Source: Dioscorea cayenensis subsp. rotundata (lineage: Eukaryota > Streptophyta > Magnoliopsida > Dioscoreales > Dioscoreaceae). Taken from it: a stretch of 64,000 nucleotides of DNA. The position numbers and the translations under genes are program-made. Where the stretch lies: NCBI RefSeq assembly GCF_009730915.1, contig NC_052474.1:5491501-5555500 (forward strand), given 5' to 3'. The number at the start of each line of letters is the position of its first letter. Position 1 is the first letter of the stretch. Below the pieces are notes generated by a model. That model ran no database searches and was not told the origin of the DNA. It saw only the letters and a list, made by a program, of their open reading frames with translations. This document shows, piece after piece, positions 1 to 11,050 of this stretch.

Positions 1-90
1 AGAATATCACACATAATATTACCTTCAATTTAAGGTCCCTAAATATAACAGGAAGAAATAATCACCGAAAAAGAAAAGAAAATTTCAACC

Positions 91-290
91 TTAACCCTAA
101 CCCTAACCCTAAAAATAATCTTAATATGCAAATAAAAGTGCATGTCAAAGTGCATCTGAAAACCATAAACAAACAATCAACAAATACAAAAACAACCTCT
201 TAACCCTAACCCTAACCCTAAAAACATTCCTAATTTGCAAATGAAAAATGTCAAGGTCCATCATGAAAACCCAACAATATACATTATAAG
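91..290. repeat. Tandem duplication carrying short TTAGGG-type arrays
   Basis: Two copies of a unit about 109 bp long begin at 91 and 200. Each opens with three CCCTAA units preceded by TTAA and continues with a related AT-rich stretch (TGCAAAT, then AAA, then ATGTCAA). On the minus strand the arrays read TTAGGG, not the TTTAGGG form usual in plants. They lie just downstream of the LBD reading frame, so they may fall in its 3' UTR or in an intron. Confidence 0.7.
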
Positions 291-294
291 AACA

Positions 295-1107
295 TTAAAA
301 AAAAAAAAAAAGACATGCAAAATCACAGTTGGCAAACCTGGTTGAGCAAATGAAGTTGTTGTTGTTGGCAGAGGAACTAGCCAAAATATTGTGATCAACA
401 GAAGACTCAGGATCAACAATTAAGGTCTGTCTCACATCAAACATGTCCACAATAGGTTTCACATCTTCTTCCCCACCACCTTCTTCCTGTTGTTGTTGTT
501 GTTGTTGTTGCAAGCTAAGCATAGCAGGCATATCATAATTCCCTACCACATTCATGCTGTTGCTATTACTATCATCGCCATTTTCAATGCTTTGATCAAA
601 CCAAAAATAATTCAAAAGTTGAGGATTATGTTGTTGTTGTTGCTGTTGTTGATGAAGAAGTGGAGGTAATTGAGGATCAAAAAGGTTATGATGATCAGAA
701 AGAGGAGGAGGAGGAGGAAAAGAAGGAGGTGAAGAATGTGACCGGTAAAAGGAAAGGTGTTGAAGAACTAAAGAAAGTTCAGCAGTGAGAGCATGTATAG
801 TTTGTTCAAGATCAACAATGATGCGGTAACAGCCGCCGACAGGGTCGAGAGCACGAGCATTAGATTGAAAGATGATTGAGCGCATGGCTTCAGCACGAGT
901 GACAGGATCAAGACCACGAATTATGCGGAGGATGTTGCTGACGCCGAAGAGACGGTGAGCGTTGAGGAACTGGCGTTGAGAGTCGGCAGGGAAGAATGGG
1001 GCAAGAGTGCAGTCAGGGTTGCACTTGCGGCGTTGGTACTTGCAGGCTGCGCAGGCTTGAGAAGGAGGTGGTGGAGGACGAGAGGATGAAGAGGAGGGTG
1101 AGCTCAT
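295..1107 (-). CDS. LOB-domain (LBD) transcription factor, class I, LBD22/LBD27-like
   Basis: This is a plant-specific nuclear DNA-binding protein of 270 residues. The LOB domain spans about residues 16-120. It starts with the C block CAACKYQRRKCNPDC, which fits CX2CX6CX3C, continues through the GAS block (FLNAHRLFGV) and ends in a coiled coil fitting LX6LX3LX6L (VDLEQTIHAL, TAEL, SLVLQHL), the mark of class I. The KYQRRKC start and the MRSIIFQS segment resemble Arabidopsis LBD27 (SIDECAR POLLEN) and LBD22, which suggests but does not prove a pollen or reproductive role. The tail has two glutamine runs and an acidic patch. The frame ends in a row of Phe read from a genomic poly(A) tract, and a possible splice donor (CAG/GTTTGC) lies just before it, so the true C-terminus may lie in a further exon left of the window. 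The start is the first ATG before the conserved domain. Confidence 0.88.
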   Translation of the reverse strand: MSSPSSSSSRPPPPPSQACAACKYQRRKCNPDCTLAPFFPADSQRQFLNAHRLFGVSNILRIIRGLDPVTRAEAMRSIIFQSNARALDPVGGCYRIIVDLEQTIHALTAELSLVLQHLSFYRSHSSPPSFPPPPPLSDHHNLFDPQLPPLLHQQQQQQQHNPQLLNYFWFDQSIENGDDSNSNSMNVVGNYDMPAMLSLQQQQQQQQEEGGGEEDVKPIVDMFDVRQTLIVDPESSVDHNILASSSANNNNFICSTRFANCDFACLFFFF

Positions 1108-2807
1108 GCTCTATATTTAATTAAATGCATGCAATTATTAAAAAGGAGAATGATTCTTTCTTAGCTAACACAATTTAAATGGAGAAGAAGAAAAATAGAA
1201 GAAGAAGATAAAAGCAAGCTGGATAAGAAGAAATTTAAGATAATTAAAAAAGAATAAAAAAAAAAAAAATTACATACAACAAAAAGAAGAAGAAGGAAGG
1301 GAGAAAGAAGAAGGTGGTAATGAAGAGATTTATTATTATTATTATTATTAATATAATTATTGTTAATATTTTTGAAATGAAGAAAAAGAAGAAGAAGAAG
1401 GGGGAGGGAGAGAGAGATAGAGAATGGGTCTTTAACGGGAATACGGATTTTTAGGGTGTAGAGGGAGAGGTGGATTGAATATATATATATATATATATAA
1501 ATGCTTAAATTTTTGTTTTCTTACTATATTTAATTTAATTTCAAATGACTTAGAATGGAGGGGCATAGTTATTTTTAGTGATTTTTTTTTTTTTTGGGGT
1601 CATATATGGAAATTGGAGTATATATTATGAAGGTGGTGCATTGCATGGGTGAAAAGGATGTTGGATTTTCACGCGTGGTGGTGATATAATAAATCCGTTA
1701 TATGGGTCAAATTCCATATTTATATTAGGTGGCAGAAAGATATATTATTTTGTTATTTGGTTATTTGGTTATTTTTTTATTTTGAAAGATGGGTATGATT
1801 ATCGCTTTTGAGGAGGTTTTACTGTTTGGCTAACTTGGCTTGGGATGGTTTATGATTTGTGTTTTTCTTGCACGAGGTCCACGTGTTTTTTTCTGTTGTG
1901 ATTTTATGGTGATGTGGAATTTAAACTTTTTTTTTTTTAAGTTTTTTGAAGTATATTTATGTACATCTACATGTTATCCAAATAATCACACGATTAAAAA
2001 AATATTACACCAATGTTTTTTTAAATATTAATATCTAAACTATATTTATTTTTCTACGATTGCAACCTTTTTTTAATAAAAAATTATATTTTTTTATTAA
2101 AAATATCGAATGAAACAAATATTACATTTGAAATTATCATTGCAAACAAAAAAGATATTTTAAAAGTCAAAAAAAAAAATGATGTTATGATCATCGGGAT
2201 TATAGGCAAATAATAATAATAATAATAATAATAAAAGTAAAAACCCTTTGATATCTTATCAGCTCTAAAGATCTTCAAAACCTTAAATTAGAATTTGCAA
2301 TAAAAGTTTATTTTCTATTCCTAAATACTGGTATTTTGTAGAAATTTTTGAACTTTCTATATTTGGATTGATTTGTTATTCCTTTTTTAACTTTGACTCT
2401 TGTAATTTAAAAATACTACCTAAACTTATATATGGGCTAGGTTTAACTAATTCAAATTGAAATGGTATTTCAGTTAATCAGATTCAAAAGTTTTTGAAAA
2501 TTAAATTAGCAACAAACAATCACAGATAATAAACACTGCAAATCTACACACTAATTAACAAATCACTAATAATTTAATTATTGAACCAAAAAAAATCCAC
2601 ATAAGATTACAGTAATAAATCACAGATAAAAAAGCTAAATATCAGCAGTGAATGAAGGCACAAAATGTTTCAAACTCAACCAGTGACCAGTGTCATACAA
2701 AACTCTAAAAAAATCTTTCTTACCGTCAAGTGCAAGTTTTGATCAATCCCTTTGCAAAATTTTGATATCATTTCATGTTTCTGGGAATGAATGCACTGCT
2801 GATGAAG
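1108..2807. other. Intergenic region: LBD promoter and AT-rich spacer
   Basis: No gene is visible. The LBD-proximal part holds purine-rich GAAGAA tracts, an ATT run near 1330, GAGA near 1410 and a TA run near 1480. The rest is AT-rich, with an AAT run near 2213. The short reading frames here are low in complexity and lack recognisable domains. Confidence 0.6.
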
Positions 2808-5800
2808 TTATCGAGCAGGATCGAATTCTTCAAATCCCATCTTGAAAGTTTCAGCCATTTTTATCTCATCTTCTTTGCTCATCTTGCAGTTCCTCCAATC
2901 AGCTCTGTCTGGCACATTTAACAAACCGGCAAGCACCTGCAAATTTCAGTACAATATCAACACTGATTTAGCTCATCAAAGTGTTCTAAAACCAGCCGAA
3001 AAGTTACTTGAAATGAATTACTACATAATCGATGTCGGTCAAACACACCTCACGTCCGAACTGGACGGGGAATTTATCCTTTTCATCCACTGAATGCCAC
3101 AATATTGTGCCGTCTGGAAGTTCAACATAAAAAACACTGGACTTCCCTTCAAATTGAGACCTCAATAATTTTCTGCCTTCATTGCGATCACCTGAAGAAC
3201 AAGGAGAGTTAACATGTCCTTTTGATATTCTATTCAACTATTTTTAGGACGCGTTTGTGTCCAAACATGGCAGAAATAATGATTAATAAAAGGCAAAGAA
3301 GATGCATGGACAAAATTAATTGCTAGTTCCAAAGATACTCAATAGGAAAGCAGCAGTGAACAAACTAAATGTGACTTAAGAAAAAATATAGGCATATAGT
3401 TCTTGTTGTGTAGCATGCCTGTTTGTTGGGAATATTGTTTGCTTCAAGTAAGTTGCAAATAATTTTCATTCCAAGATACTATCTACATTTTCTAGTGCTA
3501 TCAAATAGAACGAAATAAACACACCTTGGGCGCTGATGATTGCAAATTCAAACCCCAACTTCTTGGAAGCCAAATTAAAAATTAGCTGTGTGTTGGATAC
3601 TTTGGACAATGGGATGGGGATTGCCTGCATAGAATTTCCAGTCATTTGTTAAGAAGCGAAAAATGACATAAATGGGAGCTTCTAAACCAGCTACAGGACA
3701 AAATAAAATGGGGCTGTCATGCAATTAACAGTCTCCACGCATTCGAAAGAAAAACAACACAAAACCATGCGTATTGCACATGGAAACAGAAACTAACTCA
3801 CAAAGCCAAACAGAAAACTGAAACTCAATGAATTTTCTTCATTTTACAGGACACTCCTAGGCTGAAACATTCAATTTACGGTGCTAACATCATTGGGTAT
3901 AAGTTTATTTGCCATTGTCTGGGCACACACAGCGTCTAATATGCTACAATTCACACAGATGTTGAGCAGTGAACATACAGTGGCAAGTATTTTATCATAT
4001 CAGATTCTTTTGCAAAAAATAGATCTTTGTGTTGCATCACAATAAGCACGCCATGAATAAGACCATTAACCCAAAAGAGAAACTGATAAATAACAAAAAA
4101 TGCATGGTCATAATGTTCCAAATAAGATCTACTTGTTAGCAGCTTCAGGCTAGTCCAGTCAGAATTATTGTTTACAAAACGATGGTATAACAATAAGAAC
4201 ATGCTTAACTTAGAATTTCAGTACATTTTACACTCAAGAACTTTGTCTCCAAGGAGACTAGATCATAGAAAATCAAAAGCATGGTAACAGTCTATATTGG
4301 AAATTATCCAGATGAAAGCTGTCTTTATAATAGAGAAACATAATAAAGAAGTTTCAAGGAAACCAAATTTCAATATTTCGGCATGATTGTTGAAGGACAA
4401 TTTATGACATAGTTGATCACAATGAAGGGTAAAAGTTTGAACTTATAAATATTGGCGAAAACTAAATCCCATGGGAAAGATCCTATTCGAATTCCTTTCT
4501 TTCTTTATCAAGAGGGTTGATCACAATGAAGAGTCAAAGTTTGAACTTATAAATATTGGCGAAAACTAAATCCAATGGGAAAGATCCTCTTCGAATTCCT
4601 TCCTTTCTTTATAGAGAGGGTTTGGTCCCTAGAAAGATTGGCAAAGTCCTGCTAACTTACACACACACACACACACACACTGGTCTCTACAACATCATAG
4701 CATGGATCAAATAAAGAAAATATGAATATCATAAGAAGAGGTCCTTCAAACCTGAAGATTAGCATGAGATATATTCTGCAAAAGGTATTCAAAGAAAATT
4801 ACAGCCTTTCCCTGTTTCTTGAAGTACATGTTGACAGCATTCTTGAATATCCCAAGTTCCTTCTCCGCATCAGGAGACATTGTGAGAGTATGAGGGTGGT
4901 GCTCAATTGGTACCAATAATACATGATGATCAATTAGCGGACCCTTAGCAAGTGCCAAGTACCAGCTTTCTCCGACACTAAGTATAAGATGTGACTCAAC
5001 ATCTGGGCTAGACAAGCAGAACCAGCACCTCTTCCCCAAGCTCCGTCTGTCAATAGATATCCACAGACTCATTAGACATGCATCTTATGAAAAGGTCAAG
5101 TGAGATAATAGAGCTCAAGAGTTAGAAGATCAAGGGGCTGTCATCATATGAACTTGTATCAAGATAGAAATATAATAGCCATGACCTACAGCATCAAATC
5201 ATGTACAGATAATAATTACATCATCCACATCACCAACCAATACCATATATTCCAAAGCTAAATGGAAGAAAATTGAAAATCATGTTAATACTGACCTAGA
5301 AGTTCCTGTGTTCCGAGATCCATGTTTCCCCTTAGTATCTCCTTCCTCCATAAATTCATGATTAAACTTGCAATCAGGACCACGCTCACATTTTCCTAAG
5401 TTAAGGAAATCAAAGCAGACATTTCTCTGAGATTGCACTCTCGCATCATCATCATGTCGAAAGTTGCAATTTTCCCCTCGAGCACAAGATCCCCTAGATG
5501 TGAAATTGAAACACAGTTTTTCTCTATCTACACCTCCCTGCCCCTGCCGCTGCCGCTTTTTTGAAACATCATAACGCCAATATTGTGCATCAAGATCATC
5601 ATTGACAGATCTCTTGGCAGCTTCTCTTGAGTGGCTTTTCTTCTCTGTGACTAAGTACGGTGACAATGTAGTGTTGGGAGGTTTACTGCAAATATCAGCA
5701 GCAGACATGGTAGATGCTGGAGTAGGAGAAATCGCATGAATAAATTTCTGAGAAGCATGTGTAGCATACAAATGGTTATTAAATGCATAAGAGGTATTAT

Positions 5801-7492
5801 TGCAGCTCAGCCAAAAAAAAAAAAGGGTCATGAAAAGAATTGTGTTAGCTTCAAGCAAACTGACAAAACTTTCAACGGCTTTTCTGGTGTTAGTCATATG
5901 CTTATTTGCAGAAAATGAATGTAGAGAACATAATAAGCGAGCAAGTATTTAGTGGAACTAAAGAAATGGCCTTCTCACTCAGATGCATAATAAGCATCAA
6001 GGAAAATTAGAACTACAAGCAGAGAGACTCAAGTGAAATTAAAATAAAATAAACCCTGATATGATACAAACGGATTCCAGTTGATCAAGTTATGAAATAT
6101 GGAATGAAATGGTTCTGTCCTTCATATCTCCAAGACACTGACAATCATTTATCCATATGCAACTTAATACATGATCCAAAACAAACCCAAATTTCAACTT
6201 ATCCAAACTTATTTCACCAGCAAGAAAACACCACCAAAATGTTCAGTTATGCTTCCCCTACACTCGTGTACAGTATCTTGTAAAGCATTGATGAAACACT
6301 AAATTTTAAAAAGTAGCCAATAATTATCTGCACCTCTATTATATTGTATCCCAGTTCTCAACCAGCATCCCACGTTAACAGAATGATATGAAGCCCAAAC
6401 CAAAATATAGTACAATATAACAGTCAAGAACAAACCAACATTTGAACAAAGCACTAAAACTGCAGAAAATCATATAGAGAACGTTAAGTGCTCGTCAAAG
6501 AGATATGGCATACTTGTTTTTCCCTATTGCCAACTGCAGCGAGTCCTATGAAACGTGTAACATGTGCAGCATCAATATTAGAGTAGGGTTCCCGGTCATA
6601 AAATACACCTTTGGTACCCGCAATGTGATATCTACAGACAACAAACAGCATTCTTGATCACAAAGTAGTCACATTCTCCGCCTAATTAAAAATGTCATCT
6701 TTTATTTTGTTTACAGAGATGAAGCACATAATGGCAAGCAAGAGAAAACCCACTGACCGAGGCTTGATCTCCGCCACCAACTCTGCCACAACAGGATCAC
6801 AACCTGAAGGATCCATCACTCCTGGTGGCGCTGCAGAAGTATCAGCGCCATTCACAACTCCACTCGGCCATTCATTAGTAATCACAAGTCAAGGACATCC
6901 AAAAACTCAATCTCAAACAACAAAACTCCATAAAATAAAACTAACATCTTTCGCAAAGGATATGTCATAAAGATATCAACAATCCCAGGCTCCTCCGCCA
7001 AAGCCCGCAGCGCATCCACATCATCCCGGGTATACCTTCCATTCCCCTCCGCATCAGGCGAGCTCTTCCCGCTCAAATACACCACACTCAACCCTTCAAC
7101 ACCATTTCCAAACATCAAAAAACTTCAAATTAAAAATAATAATAAAAAAAAAACCTAGGGTTTTGCATTCCGCACCGTGGAGGGAAAACCGCCCACTACC
7201 ACGGAGCCAGAAAAGGTTAGCACAGAGCTGGAGGCCATCAGTCTTGAAGCCACGGTTAGAGGGGTGCTGGGAGGCGCCGGAGAGTATCTGAGAGGCACCG
7301 AAACCATAGTCACCGATGAAGTAGGTGGGGATGGGAACAGCGGAGCGACCATCGATGAAGTCCGAGAGATCAGAGACGAGATCAGGGGACTCAGAGAAGA
7401 ACTGACCAACGATTAGCAGGGCGTCGAAAGGCCCAGCTGATTTGGTGACCTACCAAAAAGGAATAACGTCGAACACTTGGTGGGCATGGTTT

Positions 7493-7528
<36 letters not shown>

Positions 7529-7639
7529 AGAGATGAGGAGGAGGAGAAAAGGAAGTACCGAGAGAACGCGCTTGAAGAGGAGGTCGATGCGGCCGAGAAC
7601 GTCGCCGCAGAGGAGGATTCGCGGCGCCGAGCTCGACAT
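2808..7639 (-). CDS. CWF19L1-like protein with CCCH fingers and CwfJ C-terminal domains (C3H59/64 type)
   Basis: Ten exons: 7639-7559, 7449-7176, 7093-6964, 6877-6758, 6631-6514, 5747-5296, 5046-4752, 3624-3525, 3191-3049 and 2936-2808, giving 613 residues. The protein resembles Arabidopsis At5g56900 along its whole length. The N-terminal part (PRILLCGDVLGR start, FIGDYG and LRGSG motifs) is the metallophosphatase-like domain of the CWF19L1/Drn1 family, which in yeast works with the lariat-debranching enzyme. Two CX8CX5CX3H zinc fingers lie at about 320-339 and 352-371. The CwfJ_C_1 domain (CWFCLSSP, then a HIT-like HVLLVPIEHH) starts near 398, and CwfJ_C_2 ends the protein (VELPDGT, QFGREV). 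All junctions are GT-AG and in phase except exon 3/4, which is AT-AC. The start ATG gives the family N-terminus. The role is probably nuclear, in intron turnover or splicing, by family inference. Confidence 0.93.
4413..4620. repeat. 104-bp direct tandem duplication inside intron 7
   Basis: Two neighbouring copies, starting TTGATCACAATGAAG at 4413 and 4517, are nearly identical over about 100 bp and differ by a few substitutions. They lie in the intron between exons 7 and 8 of the CWF19L1-like gene. A CA dinucleotide run follows near 4660. Confidence 0.85.
6878..6963 (-). other. U12-type AT-AC intron in the CWF19L1-like gene
   Basis: Read on the minus strand, exon 3 ends ...TTTATGAC. The intron opens with ATATCCTTT, a full match to the U12 donor consensus. 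It closes with the branch element TCCTTGACT followed by ...GATTAC, the branch A (6889) lying 11 nt before the AC end. Joining AC to T restores ACT-AAT-GAA-TGG (TNEW), the residues expected from the family. No GT-AG alternative keeps this reading. The intron is 86 bp. Confidence 0.9.
7497..7528. repeat. GA microsatellite in intron 1
   Basis: A run of about 16 GA units lies within the 109-bp first intron of the CWF19L1-like gene, between the exon 1 donor at 7558 and the exon 2 acceptor. On the coding strand it is a CT tract, which may act as an extended polypyrimidine stretch. Confidence 0.8.
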
Positions 7640-8270
7640 TTGAGAGAGCGCGCGCGCGAAGATCGAAGAAGAGTGACTACGAGAAAGAAAGGCGTGCGGA
7701 TATGTCTCGTTTTAATCACTAAATTTTAGAAATATATAAATATTGTTCTGGTTTTAAAATTATAAAAAAAATATTTATATATTTATTTAGATCATTTTCT
7801 TTCGCATTATTAAAAACTTAACAGATTTACTTATTTACTAAATTGTTTAAGATTTTAAATTTTAGCACAACTAAACATGTATTAATTTTTTTAATAACTG
7901 AATCATAATTTATTAAAAATAAAAAAATAAAACAAACCTGTTAGCATAGGGAGAGAATATAATCAATTAAAAGATAAAAAAAAATTATAAAGACCTCCTA
8001 AGGAATCAAGCAATATCACAGAGGTGCTTCAAAATAAAAATTTGATCATCAATTTAAACTGATAGACCATCCGTTGGATTTAAAGGATGAATAAATAAAG
8101 TTGAGATTTTTTTATAGTTGAAATCAACTGTCTAAATCTACTTTAGAGAACAAAAAGAAGATAAAAAAACATGCAGTTAATTTTAATAACAATCAAATGA
8201 AATGGTAATATAGTGCATGCAAAATACAATCATTTTATTTTAATAAAATGATCTAACAAATAGCCTGATT
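7640..8270. other. AT-rich intergenic spacer, promoter side of the CWF19L1-like gene
   Basis: The first 80 bases are GC-rich (GCGCGCGCG and AGAGCG motifs) and fit the 5' UTR and core promoter of the minus-strand gene starting at 7639. Beyond that the sequence is AT-rich, and I see no gene. Confidence 0.5.
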
Positions 8271-8307
8271 TAACAAATTTTCAAATCAATGAAGGTTAAT
8301 GTCACAC

Positions 8308-8430
8308 TTTAGGAACTAAGGTCTCAAGTTTTCTATCTTGCTTGTGTTTGGGAGGTCTCAAGTTCGAAACATCTCAAGCACAATGCCAAAAATAAAATAG
8401 TGATTGTCATCAATTTATCAAAAAAAAAAA
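8308..8430 (+). mobile_element. Candidate SINE: short retroposon with A-tail and flanking duplication
   Basis: A 123-bp segment ends in ten A residues and is flanked by a 29-bp direct repeat (8279-8307 and 8431-8459, beginning TTTCAAATCAA) with three mismatches, as an aged target-site duplication would look. Inside, GTCTCAAGTTCGAAAC resembles a pol III B box, and TTAGGAACTAAGG is a weak A-box candidate about 50 bases upstream. These fit a tRNA-derived SINE. No family is recognised. Confidence 0.5.
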
Positions 8431-8834
8431 TTTCAAATCAACGGAAGTTAATGTCACACGTTTTTTAAGCCTTCACATGGATTAAACCCTCTCAAGGATA
8501 GTTGAAGAGCAAGACAGGTTGAAAATTTGGTTATGATGATCCCCGAATAAAGCATGCATTAATTTACAGGGCTACTTGATATGTTACTGTTACATAATAA
8601 AAAAACAATTATATATATAATTATGGCATGAAGTATATACTATATTGCTCAAATAGAAAATAAATATAGATTTATCCAAAATAATAATAAATAAATAATT
8701 CTAGCTAAATTTTATTTGCTTCGCCCATTTCTGGCGATCATCAAATTATTTTTCTTATTTATTTAGTATTAAAATAACTTTTCTTTTTATCACTTTTATT
8801 TATATAAAACGATATCATTAAATATTTTTTTTAG

Positions 8835-11050
8835 GAATTCCTCGAAAAATCCAGCGCCGCGAACTCCGGCGGCGGTGTCGATGGGATCGCCACCATGCCC
8901 AGAGGTGCGGCGAAGCTCGCCGGCTCCATGGATTACGAGATGAGGTCAATCAGGCTTTGTGCTGTGTGTTGGTGTGGATCAAGCTTCTGCGAGCCTGAGG
9001 TAAAATTAGCATCGATTTTATGATTTTTTTTTTTTGTGCAATTAGGGCGGAAAATTACACATCGTTGAGCATTATTTGGTAGAATTTGTGGGATTCTTGA
9101 TGAATTGTGATTCTGGGATCAGTGGTAGTCCGGGAAGACGCTGAATGCCTCGAAACTCGAGGAGGGTGTTCGTGTCTTCGCCGGACGGTGTGCTTTGTGG
9201 TTCGTGTCCCGTATGAAAAATGAGAGGCATTGCCACGCAATTTTTTAATGAAATCACTATATATTTATATATAGTACCCAATCATCAATTGTTGTATATG
9301 ATTGAATTGTGAAACCATGATGGATTATTGAATTAAAGAAAATGCAGGATAGAAGCATATTTCCTTTGCAACATTTTAATGTTTTTTCTTTCCTTCTATT
9401 TTCTGCTTTTTCCCCCCTGAAAATGACATTCAAAGGTGACTATTTTCTGATTTGCAGATTTGTTCTCATGATAAAAATGATCTGGAAAGTTGAATCTGGG
9501 CTTGGATTTTTAATCTAGCTTTCATGCATGCATGTTGGAATATAATATATATATATAACAGACTAAAATGGTTGGTTAGCTGATTGCCCAATATTGGAAC
9601 TCTGTGCAGTCAGCAACCATATCTTCTGGAATGGTTCTTGCACTAGGTCAGACGGGCGTGGTGAACACACTCAAGCTACTAATCTACTATGTGAGTCAAA
9701 AATCGGGTCTAGTGTTTGTGCACACGCAAAAGTTCTATAATTGAGAACTTTCATTATGTCTTTTGTGTGGTGAGATAATGGAATTGCATTTGATTTGCAT
9801 TCATCTTCCTTCATGTATTCATTCATTTCATGATTCAAATTCACATATGGCTATATAATGATTACGGAGAGCATATGGCGTCTGCTTTTCATTGTTTTTC
9901 AACAGATTCTGTTGATCCAATATTTCTCATTGTGATACCTACAGACAGAAAAGTGAAGGCATTTTGGAGTTTTGCTGGGATGATGTTTGTTTAATTTTGA
10001 CTGGATATATTTTTTCGTGGGTTTGATAGTGCTTGAAAATGGCTTTGTTTTGCAATCCTTCAGAAGAGGATTGCAGTAAAAAGTTTGCATATTGGATTGG
10101 TTGATTTCTGTGTGTGTGTGTGTGTGTGTGCGCGTGTGTGTGTGTGAGACCATTTCCTATTTGATGTAAATGCGCCTTGAAGGAGGTTTTCCAATGGAGA
10201 GCAAACTTCTTTTCGATTCTCATAAATGTAGAGTGCTTGATTGGTTGATATTCATACTCCAGTGCAAAGAATATTGAAACAAGGTGCCATCTTTTGCCAG
10301 AAGACCTATTATCAAAAGAAATCTTTTAGAAGGGGCTCATGATGGAAGCATTTCATTATGTTTGCCAGAGATTCATAGCTTTTCAATGATTGAGGTTCAT
10401 CTACATTTCAATGCCAATGGCCACTTTATTTGCTCTAAAATAGGGTAACACTACCATATTCTTTATATGATGGTTGGAGAAGAGAATTAGCAGATTGAAT
10501 TGCAAGTTCTTTTTGCCTTTCATGAGTAATGCTTAGACTTATTTATTTTGTTTTGCTGAGGAAAAATGGGACAAAAAAGACAGTGATAGGAACAACATAA
10601 TTATTTTGATATTGGCCATGCTTGATGCTCTAACCACAAATATTGTGGGTGAGCAGTATTGGAAACAGAGTACAAAATTGGTTCTTCATAATGTCTGATC
10701 AGTTTTGCATCCTGTTGATAGCAACCATTCTCCCAAATTATATACAAAGTATACAGTTGTTTCATGATGTAACGTGGTGTGCATATTGTTCATATTTTAT
10801 CAGGGTTTTGCCTATACTTTATAGCTGGCTAGTTTGGGTTTTTTCTTTCGCATGTTCATCTGAACTCTATAAAAATTAAAATTTTACATTGCTTTGTATA
10901 TATGAAGGTTATGTTAAAAGACGTATAAACTGTATAAAATTCTTTATCCTAATGTCTGTCATGCAGGTCTAAATCGGTCTCGCCTGTGTGGTTGGCATTG
11001 TTCAACACAAAGCTGGCCACAAGTGCAGCTTTCACAGTACCCTGTTTGGT
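8835..11050 (+). other. Exon-like pieces of an unknown plus-strand transcript
   Basis: A GC-rich block (8835-9000) stands out from AT-rich surroundings and holds an ATG in strong context (GCCACCATGCC, ATG at 8894) opening a short frame (start MPRGAAKLAGS) to a GAG/GTAAAA donor near 9000. A second piece, near 9610-9690, lies between TGCAG and TAT/GTGAGT. A third, near 10967-11049, lies between GCAG and TTG/GTAAGC. In phase 0 the first two join, but the third then gives an immediate stop, so I cannot build one protein. This may be a noncoding RNA, a 5' leader or a decayed gene. A GT run lies at 10110-10145. Confidence 0.3.

Noticed and set aside
91-225. True chromosome end
   Set aside because: Only three repeat units per array, and genes lie directly beside them, so they are interstitial.
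6878-6963. GT-AG intron around the exon 3/4 junction of the CWF19L1-like gene
   Set aside because: No GT lies at the end of exon 3 that keeps the TNEW reading, while both ends and the branch site fit the U12 AT-AC class.
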